Assembly: GCA_014239355.1 (NCBI GenBank)
Contig: JAAZYZ010000004.1
Coordinates: forward strand, 1-25,017
Direction: 5' to 3'
Length of the DNA: 25,017 bases
Origin: Fidelibacterota bacterium
Lineage (GTDB): Bacteria; Marinisomatota; Marinisomatia; SCGC-AAA003-L08; TMED6
Numbering within the stretch: position 1 is the stretch's first letter; each line of letters opens with the position of its first letter. The translations under genes were made by a program, and so were the position numbers. Below the pieces are notes generated by a model. That model made no database searches. It saw only the letters and a program-made list of their open reading frames with translations, and was not told the origin of the DNA. Below are positions 8,189 to 15,442 of this stretch, piece after piece.

Positions 8189-9301
8189 ATGATAAAAATT
8201 TCTTTATATAAACGCTTATTAACCATATATATTATTATTGGCAAAACATTTGGATCTTGGCTATCACCAATTATAACAGGTTTATTACTTTTAATTTTAA
8301 GAACGATTGTTTTTATAGGCTCTATTATAGATTATTTATGTTTTTCAAAAATTAGAAAGGGCAAAATTAAAAACCCTATTCTAATTGTTGGGAACCCTAG
8401 GTCAGGTACAACATTTTTACATCATTATTTAACTTCTCATAATTTAGGGACAGGGTCACAGTTATGGCAAATGCTATACCCTTCTGTTGTATTACAAAAA
8501 ATAATTAGGCCATTTCTACCCTTTTTAGAAAAAGTTAGTCCAACACGACATCATTCAACTGATGCCCATAAAACTAGTTTGCAATCTGTGGAAACAGATG
8601 ATGCATCAATTTTATTTCGATATTTAGATGGATTTTTTCTATATGGATTTCTTTTATCCTGGAATAAAAATAATTTATTTGATTGGGTGGATCCTAAAAA
8701 ACGAGATACATCTAATAGAGATTTTAATTGGTTAGAATCTATGTGGCTTCGTGTCTTGGTTTCTAATAAGCAAGATCAAATTATTGGAAAACTATTTTCT
8801 ATTAGTGCCAATATGCCAAAATTTTTAAATCGTTTTCCAGATGCTAAAATTTTATATATGGTTAGAGATCCTTTAAGTGTTATTCCATCTGGTCTTAGTT
8901 TAGTAACAGGAGTATTAGATAAAAAATTTGGATTTTGGTCACTTGAAAAAGAAAAACGAGATAGATTTATCAGAAGGTTGTATGGAGCTTTAATTGAGTT
9001 GTTAAAACGTTTTCACAGTGATTGGACAAGTGGAAAAATTGATAAGAATAAAGTAATGATTGTTCATTTTGATAGAATGATGAATGATTTTGATGGATTA
9101 ATGAGTGATATTACAGATTTTATTGATATCAAGCCATCTAATGAATTAATAAATGATATTAAGATAACTGCAGATAAACAAAGAAGTTTTGAAAGTAAAC
9201 ATAAATATGATTTAAGTAAATTTGGATTAACTCAACAACAAATTAAAGATGATTGCAAAGTCATTTATGAAACATTTTTAAATCGAAATGAAATTAATTA
9301 A
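8189..9301 (+). CDS. PAPS-dependent sulfotransferase family protein
   Basis: The predicted enzyme transfers sulfate from PAPS to an acceptor. The 5'-phosphosulfate loop is clear: IVGNPRSGTTFLHHYL (66-81), with the GxPRSGTTxL pattern of the Sulfotransfer_3 family. The 3'-phosphate motif is ILYMVRDPLSVIPSG, with Arg226, Asp227 and Ser234. A hydrophobic N-terminal stretch (about 11-52) could make one or two membrane segments, so the enzyme may sit at the inner membrane facing the cytoplasm, where PAPS is available. Length is 370 residues. It overlaps the next gene by 14 bases and heads a four-gene run with a START-like protein, an outer-membrane barrel and a KAS III enzyme, so I infer a lipid acceptor. 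The acceptor cannot be read from sequence. Confidence 0.85.
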   Translation: MIKISLYKRLLTIYIIIGKTFGSWLSPIITGLLLLILRTIVFIGSIIDYLCFSKIRKGKIKNPILIVGNPRSGTTFLHHYLTSHNLGTGSQLWQMLYPSVVLQKIIRPFLPFLEKVSPTRHHSTDAHKTSLQSVETDDASILFRYLDGFFLYGFLLSWNKNNLFDWVDPKKRDTSNRDFNWLESMWLRVLVSNKQDQIIGKLFSISANMPKFLNRFPDAKILYMVRDPLSVIPSGLSLVTGVLDKKFGFWSLEKEKRDRFIRRLYGALIELLKRFHSDWTSGKIDKNKVMIVHFDRMMNDFDGLMSDITDFIDIKPSNELINDIKITADKQRSFESKHKYDLSKFGLTQQQIKDDCKVIYETFLNRNEIN

Positions 9302-9893
9302 AAGAATATATTTTTTAATCTTAATACAGGTTATTTTTAGCAACATTCAAATTCCTCCATATGAATTAGATGATTGGAATGTACTAAATAAATCAATGCC
9401 CTGGGTCGGCTATCAACAATATGATGAATTTCCTTGGTGTCGGGCTACAGATATTTTTCCTTATTCTATTAAAGATATTGAATCTTTTGTTGGCCAATTT
9501 GATACCTACAGTAAAACTTTTAGTAGAATGATTGAATCAAATTTAATAGATACAAATATTGTGTATTTAAGAGTAGATTATCCATTATTTTTAAGTGATC
9601 GAGATTATATTGTGGAATATAATTCGTTTAATCAAGGTAATAATGTATTTTATCAGTGGTCAGCAGTAAACCATCAAAATGTACCCAAATATGATGACGC
9701 AGTTAGATTAGTCAATGCTGCAGGTGAGTGGGCATTAATTTTTATAACACCAGATTCAACTCAAGTTTCATATAGTTGGAATGGTGAATTATTAGGTGAT
9801 TTTCCTAGTTTTTCATTAACTACTGCATGGGAAACTGGTGGAACAGAAATTATTAATGAATTAAGGCATGCAATTGCAAATCATTATAAATAA
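9288..9893 (+). CDS. exported START/SRPBCC-like lipid-binding protein
   Basis: The 201-residue protein has a lysine-rich start and a hydrophobic stretch (about residues 1-18, MKLIKRIYFLILIQVIFSN) that reads as a signal peptide. The rest resembles a START-type helix-grip domain, with the internal block LRVDYPLFLSDRDYIVEYN, followed by a strand with GEWALIFITPDSTQVSYSWN and the C-terminal helix segment TEIINELRHAIANH. START domains hold a single hydrophobic ligand such as a sterol, phospholipid or polyketide. Here it would act in the periplasm or on the surface, which is unusual for bacterial members. The gene starts inside the end of the sulfotransferase (14-base overlap) and overlaps the next gene, so co-expression is very likely. 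Family assignment rests on pattern recognition and is moderate. Confidence 0.68.
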   Translation: MKLIKRIYFLILIQVIFSNIQIPPYELDDWNVLNKSMPWVGYQQYDEFPWCRATDIFPYSIKDIESFVGQFDTYSKTFSRMIESNLIDTNIVYLRVDYPLFLSDRDYIVEYNSFNQGNNVFYQWSAVNHQNVPKYDDAVRLVNAAGEWALIFITPDSTQVSYSWNGELLGDFPSFSLTTAWETGGTEIINELRHAIANHYK

Positions 9894-11346
9894 GAATTTT
9901 TTAATTTATATAATGTTTTTATCAATGATATTTAATTATGATTTTGATTATTCAGGTTATAGTAATGTATATGCAATTAATAAAATATCTAACCAATCTT
10001 TAATTAAGCTTCCATTTCGTTTATTGAGTTCTGATTTTTCAATTTCTGAGTTAAATCAAAGAGATAATTTTTCTATCAAAGGTAAATGGGGAATAGAGCA
10101 TAAATTAAAATCTTTTGACAAAGGAACATTACCTAACATGTTATATGATTTAGTATCATTTGAAAATGTTGATTATAGTGTAAAGTTTAGAGAGTTTTAT
10201 TTTAGTTTTGTGTACTATGAACAAGAATTAAGAATTGGAAAGCAAATACATACTTGGGGTGCTGTCGATGCTAATAGCCCACTTGATTTTCTAAACCCTA
10301 TTGATTATTATTATTTATTTACAGATACCGATGAAACAAAACTTGGAAAGTTATCAATGGTTTATGAGATATATATGGATGATTATAAATTACAATTTTT
10401 AATTATGCCTAATCATCAATCAAATAATATTCCATCAAATGATCCAAATTTTCCTATAACATTACCTACGACAGTTCAAGACTATCAATTTTTAAAGCAA
10501 GATAAAAAACCAGAAATAGGTGCATATATTCAGCAATCATTTTCTAATATGGATTGGGCAGCCTATTATTTTTCTGGCTATGACCGTAATTTTAATTTAT
10601 ATGGGGCTAATGTATTTCTAGATGATTTTGATATTAATTCAGTAACTGATACAGTATTTTCATATAGAAAAACAGAGATGATTGGATTATCAAATGTATC
10701 ATTCATTAATGATTTAACTATTAGAATGGACTTAGCCTACTTTAAAACTTTATCAGGAGATGATTCAATTGAGTCTAGGGGATATGCAGGTTCTGATCCT
10801 ATTAGTGATTATTTAAATTTTGAAAATTTAGCAGCGACTAGTTATTTTGATATATCAGGAGAATATTATCAATATTGTTTACAATTAGAATATGGTTTAC
10901 CTCTTGATATTAATTTTACTACACAGTTATTTGGATATGAGAAAGTTAAAATTAATGGAAATGTTATTGATATTGAACTTACTAATTTTGAAATTTATTT
11001 AGATGGGAAAAACTTCTTTTATCCTGGACTTGGTTCACCATTAGCTACTTTAGCTGAAAGTGCATTAATAATTAATTTAGATAAAGCATTTTATGATGAC
11101 ATAATAGAAGTACAATTTGTTAGTTTAATGGATTTAAAAGATAAAGGTAACTTATTCCAATTAAAATTCAGTTATGATATAATAGAAGACATGAATATAT
11201 CTTTATTATTTTATAAAGGGATTGGTAATAAAGACAAATACCCAGATTTATCTGATACTGAGGATATAGATGAAAGTTTATTATATCCATTTAATGGTAT
11301 GGAAGATTTTTCACATGTTCGTGCTCAAATTAAATATTTCTTTTAA
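9868..11346 (+). CDS. outer-membrane beta-barrel protein, DUF1302-like
   Basis: This appears to be an outer-membrane channel of about 490 residues. An N-terminal hydrophobic segment (about 11-23, FLIYIMFLSMIFN) can act as a signal peptide. Residues 122-151 hold RIGKQIHTWGAVD and PLDFLNPIDYYYLF, which match the GxQ..xWG and D.lNP.D pattern of DUF1302-type barrels. Alternating hydrophobic/polar strands rich in aromatic residues follow, and the protein ends in AQIKYFF, a terminal Phe as expected for barrel assembly. The start is uncertain: ATG 9868 overlaps the START-like gene by 26 bases; TTG 9874 is possible; ATG 9913 would remove most of the signal peptide. DUF1302 proteins are often encoded beside lipid or steroid handling genes; export of a hydrophobic product is an inference. 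Confidence 0.75.
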   Translation: MQLQIIINKNFLIYIMFLSMIFNYDFDYSGYSNVYAINKISNQSLIKLPFRLLSSDFSISELNQRDNFSIKGKWGIEHKLKSFDKGTLPNMLYDLVSFENVDYSVKFREFYFSFVYYEQELRIGKQIHTWGAVDANSPLDFLNPIDYYYLFTDTDETKLGKLSMVYEIYMDDYKLQFLIMPNHQSNNIPSNDPNFPITLPTTVQDYQFLKQDKKPEIGAYIQQSFSNMDWAAYYFSGYDRNFNLYGANVFLDDFDINSVTDTVFSYRKTEMIGLSNVSFINDLTIRMDLAYFKTLSGDDSIESRGYAGSDPISDYLNFENLAATSYFDISGEYYQYCLQLEYGLPLDINFTTQLFGYEKVKINGNVIDIELTNFEIYLDGKNFFYPGLGSPLATLAESALIINLDKAFYDDIIEVQFVSLMDLKDKGNLFQLKFSYDIIEDMNISLLFYKGIGNKDKYPDLSDTEDIDESLLYPFNGMEDFSHVRAQIKYFF

Positions 11347-11351
11347 ATTAT

Positions 11352-12308
11352 ATGAATGTTAAGATTACAGGCCATGGTCATTATATTCCTACAATTATTG
11401 AAACTGCTAAAGAGGTCTCTCGCAAAATCAATAAAACTGAAGATTGGATTATATCTAGGACAGGTGTAAAAAATAGAAGAATTTCAGATATTGATGTTGA
11501 CCAAATGGGAGCGCTTGCAGCTAAAGATGCATTACAAGATTCTCCTGCCCCTGATTTAATTATTAATGCTTCTGGTGTACCAAAACAGACTATTCCAGAT
11601 ACTTCAGTTTTTATTCAAAAAGAATTAGGGCTAAGTGGAGTCCCCTCTTTTTCTATACATTCAACATGCTTGTCTTTTTTGACTGCATTTCATACGGCAT
11701 CTAGTTTAATAGCATCAAAACAATATAAGAAAATTTTAATAGTATCATCTGACAGAGGTTCAATTGGTAGAAATTTCAATGAGCCTGAAAGCGCTGCCTT
11801 ATTAGGTGATGCAGCTGCAGCGGTAGTATTGGAACCAGATCAAAACAGTGAAATTTTAAGCTATCAAATGGAGACATGGCCTGAAGGGGCAACATTTACT
11901 CAAGTCAAAGGTGGAGGAACCTATAGGCATCCAGATAATCCTAAAACAATTGATAAAGATCATTATTTTACAATGTCTGGGCCACAAGTATATAAAATGG
12001 CTCGTAAAAAAGTTTATTTTATGATTCAAAAAATATTAAAAGAAAATAATTTAACTACAAAGGACATTAATTTTTTGATTCCACATCAAGCATCAAATAC
12101 AGCTATTCAAGCTTATTCTAAGTTTGGAGAATTTCCAGAAAACAAAGTGATGAATATTATTTCAGAATATGGAAATTGTGTTTCTGCATCCATTCCTTTA
12201 GCTTTGTCTCTTGCAATACAAGAAAAGAAAATAAATCGTGGAGATTTAGTTATGATGATTGGTACAGGAGCTGGTCTTTCTGTAGCATCATCTTTAATTA
12301 AATTTTAA
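11352..12308 (+). CDS. KAS III-family condensing enzyme (second FabH-like paralogue)
   Basis: The 318-residue thiolase-fold enzyme has an intact triad: Cys106 in HSTCLSFLTAF, His245 in IPHQASNTAIQ and Asn275 in EYGNCVSASIP. The KTEDWIISRTGVKNRR block (28-43) and ALLGDAAAAVVL (149-160) confirm the family. It differs from the FabH at 2016-3017 around the active-site Cys (HSTCLS instead of RNACAG) and at the phosphopantetheine-side residues, so a different acyl primer or product is likely, as in OleA-like or specialised lipid KAS III enzymes. It is the last gene of the sulfotransferase/START/barrel run, five bases after the barrel gene. A two-base gap separates its stop from the stop of the convergent LRR gene. 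The product is unknown. Confidence 0.85.
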   Translation: MNVKITGHGHYIPTIIETAKEVSRKINKTEDWIISRTGVKNRRISDIDVDQMGALAAKDALQDSPAPDLIINASGVPKQTIPDTSVFIQKELGLSGVPSFSIHSTCLSFLTAFHTASSLIASKQYKKILIVSSDRGSIGRNFNEPESAALLGDAAAAVVLEPDQNSEILSYQMETWPEGATFTQVKGGGTYRHPDNPKTIDKDHYFTMSGPQVYKMARKKVYFMIQKILKENNLTTKDINFLIPHQASNTAIQAYSKFGEFPENKVMNIISEYGNCVSASIPLALSLAIQEKKINRGDLVMMIGTGAGLSVASSLIKF

Positions 12309-12310
12309 TT

Positions 12311-13384
12311 TTATTTTTGTAAAATAATTTTTTGATTTTTATTTACGATATCATTAGTAATATTTACAAAATATATTCCAGATACATTTCCTGTAGCATT
12401 CCATTTCATATTATAAGACCCAGCTATCATAAACTCATCATCCAGTAATTTTTCTACTAATTTTCCATTCACATCAAAAATCGAAATTGATATTTTTTCT
12501 GATTCATAAATAGAAAATTCAATATTTGTCATTGGATTAAATGGGTTTGGATATATTGTATTAATATTAAATGATGTATTTTGATTATAATCTTCAATAT
12601 CTAATCCAGAACAATCTTGCTCTACCGTAATTTGTACACTATAGTAGTATTGTTCTAAACTAGTATTTAAGTGTTCACTATTAGCAACACATTCTGGAAC
12701 ATTTTCACAGAGCATATTTCCACCAATTGCAAAATAGGGATAACCAAAGTAATCATCTCCATCCCAATCTAGATCCAATGTACAAAAATTATCAGGCAGA
12801 GTTTCTAATTGATTATTAAATAGCCACAAGTAGGCTAGACTATTAAAATTTACAAATGATGCTGGCAATGAACTAATTTGGTTATAGCCTAGATCCAGTA
12901 TATATAAATTTTCAAGACCACCAAAATTTTCTGGTAAACTTGTTAATTGATTATTAGAAATATATAATTGAACTAATGCTGTTAAATCAGAAAAACTTTC
13001 AGGAAGTTCAGTTAGGTTGTTCCATTCTAAATATAGTTTTCTTAAGTCATTTAGATTGCTAATACTTTCAGGAATGGTATGGATTTGAGTTTCTACTCCA
13101 TTAAAGTAATAACCAGCTACAAGGAAACGTAATCTACCTGAATTCCATGTTTGCGTTCCTAAATCAAAAGCATTCATTGTTTCTTCAAAATCATTTTCTA
13201 ATAAAATATCTGATAAGGCCTGTAAGTCGCCGTCATTAAAACATGTGCCATCATCCTGAACAGTAATATTAGTATATTGTTGTTCTATATTAGGATAATA
13301 AGAATAACCTGGTTCACAATCTTGTGTAAAAATTAAACTTATAGTTAAAAAGATGAAGTAAAGTATCAATTTTTTAATTATCAT
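12311..13384 (-). CDS. secreted leucine-rich-repeat protein with T9SS type A sorting domain
   Basis: The 357-residue protein has a signal peptide (about 1-20, ISLIFT|Q), a short Cys-containing N-terminal region (DCEPGYSYY...DGTCFNDGD), four LRRs of 23 residues (about 104-196) with the xxLxxLxLxxNxLxxLPxxF pattern, a Cys-rich cap (NFCTLD...LCENVPECV, 199-233) and a C-terminal sorting domain (272-357). The sorting domain shows INTIYPNPFNPMTNIEFSI, SISIFDVNGKLVEKLL, GSYNMKWNATGNVSGIYFVN and a final QKIILQK. This Por/T9SS type A domain directs export across the outer membrane. AAGGA lies 8 bases before the ATG. It is the last gene of a three-gene operon. LRRs usually bind protein or glycan partners; the ligand is unknown. 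Confidence 0.87.
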   Translation of the reverse strand: MIIKKLILYFIFLTISLIFTQDCEPGYSYYPNIEQQYTNITVQDDGTCFNDGDLQALSDILLENDFEETMNAFDLGTQTWNSGRLRFLVAGYYFNGVETQIHTIPESISNLNDLRKLYLEWNNLTELPESFSDLTALVQLYISNNQLTSLPENFGGLENLYILDLGYNQISSLPASFVNFNSLAYLWLFNNQLETLPDNFCTLDLDWDGDDYFGYPYFAIGGNMLCENVPECVANSEHLNTSLEQYYYSVQITVEQDCSGLDIEDYNQNTSFNINTIYPNPFNPMTNIEFSIYESEKISISIFDVNGKLVEKLLDDEFMIAGSYNMKWNATGNVSGIYFVNITNDIVNKNQKIILQK

Positions 13385-13393
13385 AATCTATCC

Positions 13394-15439
13394 TTATTTA
13401 ATTAAAAATATTTTTTGTGATTTTGAAATATTTTCTGAACTACATTGAATCATATATATTCCAGTTGCATTATTTTTTCCATCCCAACTAAAAGTATAAT
13501 TACCTTTATTTAATAATCCAGAGAATACAGTTTCTATTTTATTTCCTTTAATATCATAAATGTTAATCGTGATATTTTCTAGTGTAGCCACATTTAAATC
13601 AAAATTAATGATTGGATTAAATGGATTAGGATAAGGTGGTTCTAAATTAAAATTAGTATTCAATATTGGATTATTATTTTCTAATTGATTATCATTAAAT
13701 GATAACATAATATCTTCAGTTGCGTTTAAAGTAAAACTGCCTTGAAAACTTTCTAAATTAAATTCATCATCAGGCATAGAGACAATACTAAATGAATAAG
13801 TTTTTAATTGATTAGGATGATGTTCTGGGACAACTGTAAAAGTAACCAAATAATCAGTGGAAAAACCTCCAGACACCTCTAGGTTATAATTAAAAATTTG
13901 TTTGTAGTCTCCATTATTTGTAATCATTATTTCTAAAGTGTCAATAAGGGACATTGAAGATAATGAGTCTTCAAATTGTGGAAATATAACGCTATAAGCA
14001 ATTGGAAATAATCCAGGGATTCTCATTGCTCTATATACTAAGCCATCAGGAATTTGTAAATTATAATTTGCTTCCCAAATTTCGTTTCCGCTGCCATCAA
14101 CTTCAATACTGGTACCACCACCACCTATTGTAGTAGATAAATAATTTCCATTATCAAGTTTTTGTGTATTTCCAGATAGGTAGCCATATAATTCTTCAGG
14201 TAAAACATATTCCCAAGCCAATGAGGCTTCACACCCATCATCAGTTTCAGTAATATCAATTTCAATAGATCGGGATGTTTTAATCTCTTGATTTAATAAT
14301 TCACGACTTAAATTTCCATTATCAAATGTTAAAATATTTCCATTTTCAAGTTTTGCTAAACTATGCTGAAAACTAAACCCTATATCTTGGCCACAATCAA
14401 TATCACCTGAACCTAATTCATATCCTAAATTCCATATTATATTTCCACTAGGATATGCAATTTTTGTAATTCTATTTAGATGTCTTGATGATAAATATAT
14501 AGCACTATCATCTTCATCAAACCAGATTGCATTTGCATGTGTCCAATCAAAACGATTTGTATTATATGCCTCAAACCATATACCTCCAAGTTGATCGTAA
14601 TCATTCATATTAAAGTAATCAAACACATCCCATGACCATACTTCTTCTTTTGTCTCAGCATCCCATTCTATGATTTTATCACCCATCCAATCAAATTCGA
14701 TAGTTTCACCATCTGCTTCAAAACCTAACCCTTGAAATAGTGGAGTCCACGGCCCAATTGGAATTGGGCCTTCTCCATAGGATGTCCCTAAACCAATATA
14801 ATTTCCATTTGGGAGTTGAAAAATATCATGATGAATAAAATTATCTCCAGGTTCTTGCCATTGTATTCCATCTTCAAATGAAAATTTAATTCCTGGATAA
14901 TTATTTTCAGCATTATTACCGATAAATTCTGCCCCAAAAAATCTACCATACTCATCTGTATTATAAAAAATTAGACTTTCACTCCCTGAATTCCAAATTT
15001 CATTTCCATCTTCATCAATAACTGCTGAATAATAATCAAAAAATGACCCAAAAATAGTTAAACCTTCTTGAAGGTTATTATTATATAATGTTGTTGTTGT
15101 ATTTGCAATAGGGGAACCGATATTAAAAGACCTCACTGTCATTGGTAGTTGTTCATCATTAGTATGACCTATAATTGTCCAATAATATGTTTTATCCCAT
15201 TCAAGATTTTCTGTTTCAATATGTATTAATGATTCTGAATTTATAATTTTATTACATATCATACAATTATCATATATATTACCATCTTCAGATATATATA
15301 AGGCATAATATTCTACACTAGGTATTTGTTCCCATTCAAATCTTACATGTGTCTGATTGAGTGTTGCATCTATTTCTGGATACAATAGTCCTCCAATACT
15401 TAAGTTTATCATTAATAATGGAAGAAAATATTTTGTCAT
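13394..15439 (-). CDS. secreted ASST-like protein with FN3-like N terminus and T9SS type A sorting domain
   Basis: The 681-residue protein starts with a signal peptide (about 1-17), followed by an FN3-like domain (about 25-107, THVRFEWEQIPSVEYYALYI...WDKTYYWTIIG), an ASST-type beta-propeller (about 115-490), an Ig-like strand region and a T9SS sorting domain (about 598-681, PPYPNPFNPIINFDL ... YDIKGNKIETVF ... KIFLIK). Candidate active-site residues are His204 (IHHDIFQLPNGNY), His301 (DWTHANAI), Arg319 (LSSRH) and His359 (FQHSLAKLENGN). The His301-Arg319 distance of 18 equals that in the paralogue at 6596-8056. Only three bases separate it from the protease stop, and the AGG in the protease's final codons can serve as its Shine-Dalgarno sequence. 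Its sulfate donor and acceptor are unknown, and a non-catalytic propeller is possible. Confidence 0.82.
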   Translation of the reverse strand: MTKYFLPLLMINLSIGGLLYPEIDATLNQTHVRFEWEQIPSVEYYALYISEDGNIYDNCMICNKIINSESLIHIETENLEWDKTYYWTIIGHTNDEQLPMTVRSFNIGSPIANTTTTLYNNNLQEGLTIFGSFFDYYSAVIDEDGNEIWNSGSESLIFYNTDEYGRFFGAEFIGNNAENNYPGIKFSFEDGIQWQEPGDNFIHHDIFQLPNGNYIGLGTSYGEGPIPIGPWTPLFQGLGFEADGETIEFDWMGDKIIEWDAETKEEVWSWDVFDYFNMNDYDQLGGIWFEAYNTNRFDWTHANAIWFDEDDSAIYLSSRHLNRITKIAYPSGNIIWNLGYELGSGDIDCGQDIGFSFQHSLAKLENGNILTFDNGNLSRELLNQEIKTSRSIEIDITETDDGCEASLAWEYVLPEELYGYLSGNTQKLDNGNYLSTTIGGGGTSIEVDGSGNEIWEANYNLQIPDGLVYRAMRIPGLFPIAYSVIFPQFEDSLSSMSLIDTLEIMITNNGDYKQIFNYNLEVSGGFSTDYLVTFTVVPEHHPNQLKTYSFSIVSMPDDEFNLESFQGSFTLNATEDIMLSFNDNQLENNNPILNTNFNLEPPYPNPFNPIINFDLNVATLENITINIYDIKGNKIETVFSGLLNKGNYTFSWDGKNNATGIYMIQCSSENISKSQKIFLIK

Positions 15440-15442
15440 TTT

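Noticed and set aside
12735..13085. Leucine-rich repeats as a DNA tandem repeat
   Set aside because: The periodicity is at protein level (23 residues); the DNA copies are diverged, so it is part of the gene and not a separate repeat.
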